Shown one piece after another: positions 34,013 through 43,255 of a stretch of 64,000 bases of DNA. Source of the DNA: Lachnoanaerobaculum sanguinis (GTDB taxonomy: Bacteria; Bacillota; Clostridia; Lachnospirales; Lachnospiraceae). Below the pieces are notes generated by a model that saw only the letters and a program-made list of their open reading frames with translations, had not been told where the DNA came from and did no database searches. The translations under genes were made by a program, and so were the position numbers. Numbering within the stretch: the stretch's first letter is position 1; every line of letters starts with the position of its first letter. Where the stretch lies: contig NZ_BTHK01000014.1 in NCBI RefSeq assembly GCF_033242365.1, positions 8,894 to 72,893 of the forward strand, read 5' to 3'.

Positions 34013-35872
34013 TCAATCCTCTCTCTGAAATAAAGTAAATACCGATAATAAATCATATTCCGGATGGCAGGTGTCAAACTTTTCACCTATTATGATTTTC
34101 CAATCATCTATCAAACATGGATGTGTCTTTAGGTTCTCATCCTTCTTTTCACCATACTTAAAGTTCATAGCATAATAGCTGTTACACCATCTCTTATGTT
34201 CAAGCCTTGATAAGAAATCAAGTACAGGAGCATTCTTTAGATATTCACAAAACTTTTTCTTGAACTCTTCATTATCAACTTTTCTGATTTCCTGCAGTGC
34301 ACTGAATTCTTCAAACTTTAAATTCAGATAAGCTTTTATCTCATCCTCAGATTTATCCGAAAATATCTTTCTTACTATCTCTTCCTTTACCCTGTCATGT
34401 GCGGCAGATAATCTTGAAGATGTCTTCTTCACATATGAGAGCTCATTCCATTTCTGTCCATCTCCCATACCTGCTGCCGCTGAAGATATGTTATAGCTGT
34501 CATTAAACTGCTTTGCTCTCTTATCAAGTGCCGCCCTTATCATAACATCTTCTGTCATAATCTGCGAAACATCTCCGAAAATTTTTATATTATCATTATT
34601 TTTAGGTAATACATAACTTAAATCTATATTTGATACATTTCTTATTATCTTCGGAACACCTTCAAAATACCTGTTTAAAAGCTTCAAATTTTTAAGACTC
34701 TTAACTACATCTTCGTTCATCAAAAAAATAAGAGACAGATCCTTTTCGCTTTTTATACTTTTAAGATAATCATACATCATATTTCTTTCAGAGCTGAGAC
34801 TCATTATCTGTATATCCAAAGAATTATTTAAGCCCTCATTGTCCACCAGGAGCTCTTTCATCTTCCTGTCCGCATCCCTGTCTATGATGCTTACCCTTGT
34901 ATTTTCCTTTAACGACATGGTCATATCGTTTGAAATAAACTTTAATAATGTAGAAGTCAGCTCATTTATACCTATTATTAAAATATGCATCCTTTTGATA
35001 TTTTCATCAATCAGCTCAGGAGTCACTGCATCACCTATACCGGAGAGGGCCTCTACATTATTTGATATACTTTTGCTTACACATTTATCCGATATAAGCA
35101 TTCTTACAGTCAGATCTCTCTCATCAAAATGTACGGTATCTATATTTTTAAGACTCTCTTCTTTTTTTCTTTCCTGAGCTATCATATCTTCTATATATGA
35201 GGACACTGTTTTTGACTCACATTTTACATAGCAGGTAATATGTCTTTGAGGTTTTATTCTCTTTATAACATTTGTGTACAGGGCATAATTTTCAAGATCC
35301 GCATCGGCACAAAAAAACATATACTTTGCCTTATTTATATTAAGTGCGGCAAAAAGCTCTCTTATCTCATTTCTGTCACTGTTTTCAAACTCCGTCTGAT
35401 AAACGGCAATTCCCTTTTTCTCATACTTGTTTTTCATATTGTCATCTATGAAATTCTTTGAAATAAGTGATATCTTATATGAACTTTTTTCATCTATAAG
35501 ATTATTTATCAATGTTTCACCCATAAGAGAGTTCTCAAATACCAAAATATGATTTCTGCTTATCTTATTTACAACTATGTTTTTCATATGTAAAAGAGTA
35601 TTTGAAATTTTGGTAAATACAAAAGTGGACGTAAGTATCGGTGCAGTCCATTTTGCAATCTCATAGAAAATATTTGTCTTATCACTCGGTGAAATCGGAG
35701 GTGCAAATAAAAACAGTTTTATGATACCGTATAATACGGCAGAGATCAGTTGGAAAGGATCGTCTATCTTTGCACTGTAATATTCATACATGCCTTGAAA
35801 TCCGAAAAGAATTGTCATAACAAGTATGACAAGATATATTTTCTTTTTGTAATAGGTTTTATTTTCTCTCAT
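34013..35872 (-). CDS. Channel-like membrane protein with two RCK/TrkA-N domains and a RyR domain
   Basis: 619 aa. Two membrane helices (about 11-30 and 73-93) enclose a hydrophobic loop (QLISAVLYGIIKLFLFAPPI) with no TVGYG-type filter. A Rossmann-like domain starts at NHILVFENSLMGETLINNLI (108), with FFCADADLENY later; a second starts at MHILIIGINELTSTLLKFIS (295). A helical part follows, then a C-terminal RyR-type domain (about 557-619): LEHKRWCNSYYAMNFKYGEK and KTHPCLIDDW. This arrangement is known in a group of bacterial proteins described as RyR-TrkA-N proteins and suggests a ligand-gated channel or membrane sensor. It is upstream of and coupled to the TIR-WD40 gene, implying a joint system. 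Confidence 0.78.
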   Translation of the reverse strand: MRENKTYYKKKIYLVILVMTILFGFQGMYEYYSAKIDDPFQLISAVLYGIIKLFLFAPPISPSDKTNIFYEIAKWTAPILTSTFVFTKISNTLLHMKNIVVNKISRNHILVFENSLMGETLINNLIDEKSSYKISLISKNFIDDNMKNKYEKKGIAVYQTEFENSDRNEIRELFAALNINKAKYMFFCADADLENYALYTNVIKRIKPQRHITCYVKCESKTVSSYIEDMIAQERKKEESLKNIDTVHFDERDLTVRMLISDKCVSKSISNNVEALSGIGDAVTPELIDENIKRMHILIIGINELTSTLLKFISNDMTMSLKENTRVSIIDRDADRKMKELLVDNEGLNNSLDIQIMSLSSERNMMYDYLKSIKSEKDLSLIFLMNEDVVKSLKNLKLLNRYFEGVPKIIRNVSNIDLSYVLPKNNDNIKIFGDVSQIMTEDVMIRAALDKRAKQFNDSYNISSAAAGMGDGQKWNELSYVKKTSSRLSAAHDRVKEEIVRKIFSDKSEDEIKAYLNLKFEEFSALQEIRKVDNEEFKKKFCEYLKNAPVLDFLSRLEHKRWCNSYYAMNFKYGEKKDENLKTHPCLIDDWKIIIGEKFDTCHPEYDLLSVFTLFQRED

Positions 35873-35902
35873 ACTACCACCTTTTTTAGTTGTTAAACCT
35901 TA

Positions 35903-35954
35903 TAAAAATGTAAGGCATCGCACTAATTATATCTTATCAGTGCAATGCCTTACA
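35903..35954 (-). terminator. Terminator of galT
   Basis: Read leftward: TGTAAGGCATTGCACT, an 14-base loop, AGTGCGATGCCTTACA, then TTTTTATAA. Sixteen-base arms with one mismatch. Confidence 0.85.
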
Positions 35955-36001
35955 ACTATAGTTTATAACAACAAACTTAATGATTTATAAAGTATTCCGG
36001 A

Positions 36002-37489
36002 TTATAAAGTTTTTACAAATCTGTCAAAAGCTTCCTGACCTTCACTCGTTCTCTTATAAACACCCGCACATTCCAAAACCTTTACAAAAACTTTGCTGAT
36101 TTCATCCTGTACAATACCGTGAATATTTTCGGAATTGATATCATATTTATCAATCCAGCCGTCTACCCAGTCCGCATGCTTTTCCAATTCTTCACTGCTT
36201 CTTAAATCCTTTTTTGAAAGAATATACTCCTCAAGTAGTGCCATTTCTTTTTTAAGTCTTGCAGGAAGTACCGCAAGTCCCATTACTTCAATAAGACCTA
36301 TATTCTCCTTCTTGATATGATGAAGATCCGCACTTGGATGATATACACCCCATGGGCTTTCATCAGTTGTGATATTATTTCTAAGTACAAGATCTATCTC
36401 ATACAAATCTCCATTCATTCTTGCAATCGGTGTAATGATATTATGAGGAGTGCCGTCAGTTTCTGCAAATACAAATGCATCCTTATCGGTATAAGCCCTC
36501 CAGCTTGATAAAATATGATCGGAAGCCTCCACAATCCTGTCTATATCCTTACCTTGAAGTCTGATAACGGACATAGGCCATTTTACAATACCGGCTCTAA
36601 TATCCTCATATCCCGGAATCACAAAATTTCTGTCATACCCCGCCTTTGCCATAGCAAACACATAGCCGCCGCCCTGGAAATGATCATGGCTTAAAATAGA
36701 GCCTCCCACTATAGGAAGATCCGCATTTGATCCTGCAGTATAATGCGGAAACAGCTTTACAAACTCTAAAAGCTTTTTAAATACCGCCTTATCTATCTTC
36801 ATAGGTTTGTGCTGTTTATTAAATATTATACAATGTTCATTGTAATACACATATGGTGAGTACTGTAAAAAATAATCCTCTCCGTCAAGAGAGATAGGAA
36901 TTAATATAAGATTCTGTCTTGCCGGATGTGAGAAATGTCCTGCATATCCCTCATTTTCCATACAAAGCAAACAGCTTGGATATCCTGATTTCTTTGCCTG
37001 TCCGGCTTTGGCTATATCTCTCGGATCCTTTTCAGGCTTTGAAAGATTAATAGTAATATCTATAGGTCCGTACTCCGTTTCGGTAACCCATTTTTCATCC
37101 TTTGCAATTCTGTCTGTACGTATATAATTTGTTCTCTTGCTGAATTTATAATAAAAGTCTGTAGCAAGTTTACTGCTTATATGATATATCTCTTTAAACA
37201 TTCTTCTTACAGTTGAAGGCATAGGAGTAAGCTGTCCCATAATTTTTGTATCAAAAAGATCTGTCATTGTTACGGTATCATCCTCAATAATACCGTTTTC
37301 ATAGGCAAACTTACACATATCTGAGAGTATATCCACAAGCGCTCTTTCTTCAGTCACCTCTTCTTCTTCAAACTCTATCTGACCGAAAAGATCCAGCAAT
37401 CGGTTTGTAATATATACTCTGTCATCTTCATCCACAAGATACTCACGCATACCGTAAGCCATAAGTTCATTGATAAGCCTGTTAATCAT
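36002..37489 (-). CDS. galT: UDP-glucose-hexose-1-phosphate uridylyltransferase, class II
   Basis: 495 aa from the ATG at 37489 (GGAG 8 bases upstream), giving the usual start MINRLINELMAYGM; the frame is open 15 codons further. It transfers UMP from UDP-glucose to galactose 1-phosphate in the Leloir pathway. Firmicute class II features: PLDL-type core GSILSHDHFQGGGYVFAMAK with the catalytic histidine pair region, PSCLLCMENEGYAGHFSHPA near 190, and ETDGTPHNIITPIARMNGD. Length is normal. No galK or galE is adjacent, and terminators lie on both sides, so it is monocistronic here. Confidence 0.94.
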   Translation of the reverse strand: MINRLINELMAYGMREYLVDEDDRVYITNRLLDLFGQIEFEEEEVTEERALVDILSDMCKFAYENGIIEDDTVTMTDLFDTKIMGQLTPMPSTVRRMFKEIYHISSKLATDFYYKFSKRTNYIRTDRIAKDEKWVTETEYGPIDITINLSKPEKDPRDIAKAGQAKKSGYPSCLLCMENEGYAGHFSHPARQNLILIPISLDGEDYFLQYSPYVYYNEHCIIFNKQHKPMKIDKAVFKKLLEFVKLFPHYTAGSNADLPIVGGSILSHDHFQGGGYVFAMAKAGYDRNFVIPGYEDIRAGIVKWPMSVIRLQGKDIDRIVEASDHILSSWRAYTDKDAFVFAETDGTPHNIITPIARMNGDLYEIDLVLRNNITTDESPWGVYHPSADLHHIKKENIGLIEVMGLAVLPARLKKEMALLEEYILSKKDLRSSEELEKHADWVDGWIDKYDINSENIHGIVQDEISKVFVKVLECAGVYKRTSEGQEAFDRFVKTL

Positions 37490-37621
37490 TTTTTTGCTCC
37501 CTAAACCAATTCTTTGTTTTTTCACATGTAACACTCTGCAATTTAATTATCAATCAAGAAATCCACAATTGCAATAGATAAAAATTGCATTACTAACGAA
37601 AATTTATTCTTTTTTAATAAA

Positions 37622-37656
37622 GGGCTGTTGACAAACATTTGCATTTGCAGCAGTCC
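37622..37656 (-). terminator. Terminator of the chromate transporter operon
   Basis: Read leftward: GGACTGCTG, a 17-base loop, CAACAGCCC, then TTTATTAAAAAA. Two of nine pairs are G-U. Moderate quality, placed just after the second transporter gene. Confidence 0.6.
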
Positions 37657-37662
37657 ATATCT

Positions 37663-38220
37663 TTATTGAAATATTATATTGTAGAACAGATTCAATACTC
37701 CCGAAAGAAGCATTACCGATATAGGATTCTTATTATACTTTACAAAAAGTACCAAAGATATACCGAATATAAAAACCATATGTAGCCTGATATCATCTAT
37801 TTTAAATCCGTTCAATCCGAAGGCTGACTGTAATATCTTTATTCCCGATATTGCAATCAAAACCACCACAGCCGGTCTTAATACGGAAAGTATTGTTTGC
37901 AGTATTGTGAGCTTTTTATATTTCATATACATCCATGAAAGAAAAATAAGCAGTACGCTTGACGGAAGTATACAACCGAAAGTGGCAACTATTGCACCCG
38001 GTATACCGCCTATTCTGCTACCTACAAAGGTAGCCGAATTTACTGCAATAGGACCCGGTGTCATCTGAGATATGGTGATGAGATCTGTAAACTCCTCAGG
38101 TGTAAGCCAATGATATGCATCCACCACTTCACTTTGAATAATAGGCATTGCCGCATAACCTCCACCAAAACTGAAGGCGCCTATTTTTAAAAAACTTATA
38201 AACAATTTTAGGTAAATCAT
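37663..38220 (-). CDS. Chromate transporter family, second half-protein
   Basis: 185 aa, five or six helices, with the ChrA half-domain pattern FLKIGAFSFGGGYAAMPIIQ, ITISQMTPGPIAVNSATFVG and GIPGAIVATFGCILPSSVLL. Short-chain CHR proteins work as pairs of genes, each equal to half of a long ChrA. Its start overlaps the stop of the first half by 4 bases. The family moves chromate or sulfate-like anions; in anaerobes without chromate exposure the natural substrate is uncertain. Confidence 0.9.
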   Translation of the reverse strand: MIYLKLFISFLKIGAFSFGGGYAAMPIIQSEVVDAYHWLTPEEFTDLITISQMTPGPIAVNSATFVGSRIGGIPGAIVATFGCILPSSVLLIFLSWMYMKYKKLTILQTILSVLRPAVVVLIAISGIKILQSAFGLNGFKIDDIRLHMVFIFGISLVLFVKYNKNPISVMLLSGVLNLFYNIIFQ

Positions 38221-38777
38221 TTACTTTTCTCCACATTTTTTGATATAAAGGTCTTTATAATTCCAACCAAAATGCAAATTAATATAATATATATCACGTT
38301 AACTTTAAAATAAAAATTCAAAACAAAGGCAGCCAACATTATAAGGATATTAAAAAAGCCTTTCTTTACTACACCTACCCCCATCTGAAAACTTACAGAA
38401 GCAATTACCGCACCCACTCCCGATTGCATACCTTCAAGCATAAAAGCAATATATCTGTTTTCTCTAAACAAAATATAAAACATGGATATAATAGAAATTA
38501 TTAAAAAAGGAGGAATGACAGTGGCGACTATTGCCACAATAACTCCTAAAATTCCTGCAATCTTATATCCGACCACTATGGCTCCGTTTACTGCAATTGC
38601 TCCCGGTGCCGACTGTGCAATAGCTACCAAATCAAGCATCTCATCATTTTCTATCCAATGATACTCATCAACAAACTTTTTCTTCATCAAAGTAACTATG
38701 ACATAGCCGCCACCAAAGGTGAATGCACTCAAATAAAGAGTTGAAATAAAAAGCTTAATGAGAATTTTCCTATTCAT
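38217..38777 (-). CDS. Chromate transporter family, first half-protein
   Basis: 186 aa with the same half-domain: LYLSAFTFGGGYVIVTLMKK, AIAQSAPGAIAVNGAIVVGY and GILGVIVAIVATVIPPFLII. It overlaps the aldo/keto reductase stop by 8 bases and the second half by 4, so the three genes are translated as a set. The two halves are similar but clearly diverged, as expected for an antiparallel pair. Confidence 0.9.
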   Translation of the reverse strand: MNRKILIKLFISTLYLSAFTFGGGYVIVTLMKKKFVDEYHWIENDEMLDLVAIAQSAPGAIAVNGAIVVGYKIAGILGVIVAIVATVIPPFLIISIISMFYILFRENRYIAFMLEGMQSGVGAVIASVSFQMGVGVVKKGFFNILIMLAAFVLNFYFKVNVIYIILICILVGIIKTFISKNVEKSK

Positions 38778-39768
38778 ATGCTTTTACGATTTCATCTATC
38801 TTTTTTAATTCTTCTTCGCTGAATGAAGTATTTTCTACAGATGCAATATTATCAAGTACCTGTGAAGGTTTGGATGCACCTATAAGTACCGATGTAATAA
38901 CATCATCCTTAAGTACCCATGAAAGTGCCATCTGTGCAAGACTTTGATTTCTCTCTTTTGCGATATCATTTAATTTTCTTATAGCTTCCATTTTCTTCTC
39001 CGTAAGATTATTTTCATTTAAAAATCTTCCGTCAGTTGCTACTCTGCTGTCACTTGGTATACCGTTAAGATATCTGTCACTCAAAAGTCCCTGCGCCAAA
39101 GGACTGAAAGACATAATGCCCTTCTTTAATTTGCCTGCCATATCTTTTAAGCCGTTATTTTCAATAGTTCTGTCAAAGATTGAATATCTGTTTTGATTTA
39201 TTATAAAAGGAACTTTAAGCTCATCCAAAATCTTTGCAGCCTGCTCCAAAGTTTCTCCGTCATAGTTTGAAATTCCGACATATAATGCCTTACCGCTGTT
39301 TACTATCTGCGCCAAAGCACCACAGGTCTCCTCAAGCGGTGTATTCTTATCCATTCTGTGGTGATAGAATATATCCACATATTCAAGTCCCATTCTCTTT
39401 AAACTCTGATCTATACTTGCTATCAAATACTTTCTGCTGCCGAAATCTCCGTAAGGACCGTCCCACATCGTATATCCGGCCTTTGTACTGATAATCATCT
39501 CGTCTCTGTACTTTCCGAAATCCTCTTTTAATATAATTCCGAAATTCTTTTCGGCACTTCCGGGTGCCGGACCATAGTTGTTTGCAAGATCAAAATGAGT
39601 GATACCGTTGTCAAAAGCTGTAAACAAAATATCCTTCATACTTTCAAGATTGGAATGGTCTCCAAAATTATGCCAGAGTCCAAGAGATACCAACGGCAAT
39701 TTTAATCCGCTGTTACCACAATAAGCATATTTCATTTTCTCATATCTGTCTTCCTTTGCAAAATACAT
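38770..39768 (-). CDS. Aldo/keto reductase (YghZ-like)
   Basis: 332 aa from ATG 39768 with AAAGGGG upstream; a TTG five codons earlier is also in frame. NADPH-dependent carbonyl reductase with the TIM-barrel motifs FDLANNYGPAPGSAEKNFG (catalytic Asp and Tyr), the catalytic lysine in ISTKAGYTMWDGP, the histidine in IFYHHRMDKNTPLEE and the NADPH site SVLIGASKPSQVLDN. The combination GPYGDFGSRKYL matches the group that reduces L-glyceraldehyde 3-phosphate or methylglyoxal. It is in an operon with the chromate transporter genes. Confidence 0.92.
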   Translation of the reverse strand: MYFAKEDRYEKMKYAYCGNSGLKLPLVSLGLWHNFGDHSNLESMKDILFTAFDNGITHFDLANNYGPAPGSAEKNFGIILKEDFGKYRDEMIISTKAGYTMWDGPYGDFGSRKYLIASIDQSLKRMGLEYVDIFYHHRMDKNTPLEETCGALAQIVNSGKALYVGISNYDGETLEQAAKILDELKVPFIINQNRYSIFDRTIENNGLKDMAGKLKKGIMSFSPLAQGLLSDRYLNGIPSDSRVATDGRFLNENNLTEKKMEAIRKLNDIAKERNQSLAQMALSWVLKDDVITSVLIGASKPSQVLDNIASVENTSFSEEELKKIDEIVKAYE

Positions 39769-39786
39769 AAAAACCCCTTTCAAATA

Positions 39787-40446
39787 TCAATTTTCAAATT
39801 CCTTGAACATCATTAAAAAAATCATTGTAAGCATTCCTGCCGCAATCAAAATAGCCTTTTCATTAAAAAGCCCTACTGCAAAATATCCTAAAGCGGTACC
39901 GGCTATAAATATCAATATACATATATAATAATATAAACCCTTTTCTAAAGAAAATTTGTCACCGGTACTGATTCCACGATAAAGATTCTGTGTTCCGCTC
40001 TTTAAATTTCCGGTACACATTGTAGTTGCTATTACAACATCTCTAATTTTAGGGAATGTGGCAAACTGCACTCCCGATACCAAAGATATTATGGAATTGG
40101 CAATTTGGTTCATATCCTGCGGCAAAAATGCCACAACTATAAATGCTGCTATTTCAAGCAGTAAAGGAATCTGCCTCCAATGTATCATATCAATTTTTTC
40201 TTTTCTACGCTTTATTATTTCAGATATAGCCACTCCTATGGCAAAGGATGTTATAGGTATAATATAATTTACCGATTCTAAAAACTTTCCTTCACATATC
40301 TTTATTGTCATCAGTATAATATTACCTGTCTCGGCATTGGCAAAAACCTTTCCACGGTTTATATATGAATAAGCATCCATAAAGCCTCCGGAAAGTGCCA
40401 AGAACAACCCGACCGTTATGGACTCTGAAGTCTGCCATCTTTTCAT
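39787..40446 (-). CDS. YoaK/DUF1275 family membrane protein
   Basis: 219 aa with six to seven helices. The start ITVGLFLALSGGFMDAYSYI, NAETGNIILMTI and the middle SGVQFATFPKIRDVVIATTM with CTGNLKSG are standard for DUF1275 (YoaK-like) proteins, thought to be small-solute transporters with unknown substrates. A good site AGAGGGAT precedes the ATG. It ends 18 bases before the aldo/keto reductase start, so it may lead that operon. Confidence 0.88.
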   Translation of the reverse strand: MKRWQTSESITVGLFLALSGGFMDAYSYINRGKVFANAETGNIILMTIKICEGKFLESVNYIIPITSFAIGVAISEIIKRRKEKIDMIHWRQIPLLLEIAAFIVVAFLPQDMNQIANSIISLVSGVQFATFPKIRDVVIATTMCTGNLKSGTQNLYRGISTGDKFSLEKGLYYYICILIFIAGTALGYFAVGLFNEKAILIAAGMLTMIFLMMFKEFEN

Positions 40447-40510
40447 TTTATCCCTCTTAATCTAAAAGAATACCTTTTTATTTTAAACCATTACATCGAT
40501 AAATTAAAGC

Positions 40511-40551
40511 AATAAAAAAAGTATAGCCTATATTTTTATATAAACTATACT
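40511..40551 (-). terminator. Terminator of the SseB/lipoprotein operon
   Basis: Read leftward: AGTATAG, an 18-base A/T-rich middle that itself pairs, CTATACT, then TTTTTTT. It starts 9 bases after the lipoprotein stop codon. Confidence 0.75.
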
Positions 40552-40559
40552 CTTAAAAT

Positions 40560-41288
40560 TTACTTCAATGATGTAAATGCATCCAAAGCCTTTTGTGCTT
40601 TTTCTTCAGAAGTACTGCTCGCTGTAATAATTGCCATGAAGTTTCCCGACTTTATATAAATCTGCTTTCTGTACACGGTATAATCACCGCTTGTATCCGT
40701 AGCACTCATTGCTATGGTTTCTCTACCGTTAAACATTGCCTTGGCACTCTCCACACTGACATTTACCATACCTGAAGCTTTGTACTGCTCCTGGAGTTTG
40801 GCCACAACATTTTCCAATTCGGTTTCAGTCTCAAAAGGTGTACCCATCTTTTCTATGACAACATTTACATTGCTGACTCCGGTACCGTTCTCACTGGTAG
40901 CGTATAAATCCATATATATACTTTCATCCGCTTCTTCCTGTGTCATACCGGCTTGCTTTATAAAAATATCTCTCATCTGAGCGATATTATCTCTGCTTTC
41001 CATCTTGTAATTATTTGCAGGCGCATCAAACCTGATATTGAAAACTTCATTTGTATATACTGAATCTTCTTTTCTGCCTCTGTAATATTGTATATCATCT
41101 TCGGCATGTGTCTCTTCCTGTATGACTTCAGCCTGTGTGGTAGTCTCCTCTGTAGTGGGTACTTCGGTAGTACTTTCTACTACAGTTGTTTCCGCCTGTG
41201 AGGCAGTTGTCTCGGCATTAGTTTTGCCGCTACAGGCAGTCATCATAACCGATAAAAATAATATAGGTATAAAAATATTTTTCTTCAT
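40560..41288 (-). CDS. Lipoprotein of the array family, one domain
   Basis: 242 aa from ATG 41288 (GGAG 9 bases upstream; longer in-frame starts exist). Signal peptide with lipobox MTACSGK, a Thr/Glu-rich linker (about residues 22-60), then one copy of the array domain: VYTNEVFNIRFDAPANNYKM, a VSNVNVVIEKMG strand, VESAKAMFNGRETIAMS and a C-terminal GNFMAIITASSTSEEKAQKA. It is the most distant member by sequence and last in transcription order. Function unknown; surface-anchored. Confidence 0.8.
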   Translation of the reverse strand: MKKNIFIPILFLSVMMTACSGKTNAETTASQAETTVVESTTEVPTTEETTTQAEVIQEETHAEDDIQYYRGRKEDSVYTNEVFNIRFDAPANNYKMESRDNIAQMRDIFIKQAGMTQEEADESIYMDLYATSENGTGVSNVNVVIEKMGTPFETETELENVVAKLQEQYKASGMVNVSVESAKAMFNGRETIAMSATDTSGDYTVYRKQIYIKSGNFMAIITASSTSEEKAQKALDAFTSLK

Positions 41289-41426
41289 TGTCATCACTCC
41301 GTGTAATAAATAATTCCCGAGTATTCTAGAATCCATCTGTGACTAAATTCTGATAAGATATTACAACAATGTGATTAAAATGTAAATATTTTTTTAAACC
41401 CTCTTCTCTAATCATTAATAATTAGC

Positions 41427-42587
41427 CTAATTCTTTTTATATAAAGGCTCTTGTTTCATCATATTACTTGCAAAATCTGCCTGTTTTAAAGTGGCAAAAT
41501 CCAGATATACCACTTCTCTAAGAAGATCTCTGCAACTCTCATAAACACTCTTATAGTATTTTCTGACATCTTCATCATCTATATCCATTATTATAAGATA
41601 TGATTTTGTACCTGTCTCATCCACCCTAAGCATCATGTCTATTAATTTTATCTCACTATGAGCATTTCCAAAGGCAATCAATCTCTTTTTTATAGCTGAT
41701 ACTTCTTCATTATCTGAGGGATATACCAAAAGATTTTCCTCTCCGCCTTTTGTAACCTTTTTTTCTATAACTGCCTCTCCAAATTGGCTTTGATACCCCG
41801 GTGAATTAACTATACGGTTGATACTTTCCTGATTCATATAAAAAGACTTAGGACCGTAAGGATTAATAATAAATCCACCGTCATTCTTTAAACATCCCAA
41901 AATATCCGGGAATCTTACAATGATTGTTTCCTGTTTCCAATTTGCAGGTCCTTTATCCGCCCAATTTTTCAAAGCAGTCCAGTCTGTAAATACCGGAAGT
42001 GCAGTTACTCCACCTTCAAGATTTATACCGTAAATATTTATTTTTGTATCTTTTTTTAAAACAGTCTCTCCGCTGCCCTTAAAATCTCCCGACATATGTA
42101 TGGGCAACAGATAATGTGCACTTACCATCTCACGGAAAAATAGATTTACAAAATCTTCATCCTTATAGTAATTATCATATTCATATAGAAGTCCAAGTAT
42201 ATATGGATTTTCCACCGCCTTATTCACATCGGATTCTATCTGAAATTCTATATTTGTAAGTAAAGCGTATTTAAAATCATCCGACTCGTCTATATGTTCA
42301 AACCATATATTTGCATATGAATCTTTTATTACTTCCAAATCATTTCCTGCACCGTCTGTAATCTTTGCAATTTTAAGATGAGATACTTTACCGCTTTTAA
42401 AAAGTACGGTTACTTCCTCTTTACTTACCGTACCGTGCACATATCCTTCAAGTACTATACTTCCCGTATCTTTACAGCTCTTTACCAACATGGTAAATCT
42501 GTTTTTAACTGTTTCAACCGATTTATTTTCTTTATTATCAATACTTTTTTTAGATGAAAAAGCATCTTTTATTTTATTCCAAAACAT
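41427..42587 (-). CDS. SseB-like domain protein
   Basis: 386 aa, soluble, no signal peptide. The middle (about 150-260) matches the SseB N-terminal domain pattern: AHYLLPIHMSGDF, GGVTALPVFTDWTALKNWAD, then DGGFIINPYGPKSFYMNQES. The C-terminal part (about 275-375) carries DMMLRVDETGTKSYLIIMDI, like the SseB C-terminal domain. SseB was linked in E. coli to enhanced serine sensitivity and rhodanese activity; Firmicute homologues have no known role. It is 12 bases downstream of a lipoprotein gene of the array and probably co-transcribed. Confidence 0.75.
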   Translation of the reverse strand: MFWNKIKDAFSSKKSIDNKENKSVETVKNRFTMLVKSCKDTGSIVLEGYVHGTVSKEEVTVLFKSGKVSHLKIAKITDGAGNDLEVIKDSYANIWFEHIDESDDFKYALLTNIEFQIESDVNKAVENPYILGLLYEYDNYYKDEDFVNLFFREMVSAHYLLPIHMSGDFKGSGETVLKKDTKINIYGINLEGGVTALPVFTDWTALKNWADKGPANWKQETIIVRFPDILGCLKNDGGFIINPYGPKSFYMNQESINRIVNSPGYQSQFGEAVIEKKVTKGGEENLLVYPSDNEEVSAIKKRLIAFGNAHSEIKLIDMMLRVDETGTKSYLIIMDIDDEDVRKYYKSVYESCRDLLREVVYLDFATLKQADFASNMMKQEPLYKKN

Positions 42588-42599
42588 ATATACTCCAAG

Positions 42600-43235
42600 T
42601 TACTGCGCTTTTGTAAAGGCGTTCAAACAGTCTTTAACAACCTTTTCGTCTTTAGCATTTATAACTATAACTGATACATCCTTTCCCGACTCTAAAAACA
42701 CCTGTGTATGATACTGTGTAACACCGTTTGCGGTTAACTTTGCATTTATACAAGGAGCATCCTGACCCAAAAATTTTATAGTTGTACTTTCCGCCTTAAT
42801 ATCTCCCGCACCCTCATTATCCTTATTGATTTTCGCTATATTTCCGTCTATATATGCCTTTAAATCCGAGGTTATATTTACAAGTCCGAATAATACAGAG
42901 CTGCTGTTTGCAGTGTCATGTGCATACATTTTTAATGTATCATCATGTGTCTTTTTTTGCATATCACTAAGATCCTCGGTACTTACCATCTCCATATTTA
43001 CAGACTTAGCATCAAACTTTATATTAAACACTTTATTGGTATATATACTGCCGTCATATGTACCGTTCATATCTTCATTGTTTGCGCGCTCAGCAGTGCT
43101 TTCTACAGTACTTGCAACAGGACTCTCTGTCTTACTTTCAGCTTTGTTATCGGCCTTGTTACCTCCACAAGCAGTTATGGAAAGAGCAGACAAAACTACA
43201 ATACCCGCCATTATAAGTTTAATATTCTTCTTCAT
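42600..43235 (-). CDS. Lipoprotein of the array family, one domain
   Basis: 211 aa from ATG 43235 with GGAGGA upstream. Lipobox SITACGGN, a polar linker with repeated AES/KTES, then the domain: GSIYTNKVFNIKFDAKSVNM, a VLFGLVNITSDLKAYID strand-helix, STTIKFLGQDAPCINAKLTA and KDVSVIVINAKDEKVVKDCL ending FTKAQ. It lies 20 bases after the next paralogue, so these two plus the SseB-like gene form an operon. Confidence 0.82.
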   Translation of the reverse strand: MKKNIKLIMAGIVVLSALSITACGGNKADNKAESKTESPVASTVESTAERANNEDMNGTYDGSIYTNKVFNIKFDAKSVNMEMVSTEDLSDMQKKTHDDTLKMYAHDTANSSSVLFGLVNITSDLKAYIDGNIAKINKDNEGAGDIKAESTTIKFLGQDAPCINAKLTANGVTQYHTQVFLESGKDVSVIVINAKDEKVVKDCLNAFTKAQ

Positions 43236-43255
43236 TTTTCCTCCTTTATAAACAC

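Noticed and set aside
34013..35872. Ordinary voltage- or calcium-gated potassium channel
   Set aside because: No TVGYG-type filter is present in the loop between the two helices.
37663..38777. A single chromate transporter gene broken by a frameshift
   Set aside because: Each half is a complete short-chain CHR protein with its own start, and the 4-base overlap is a normal coupling.
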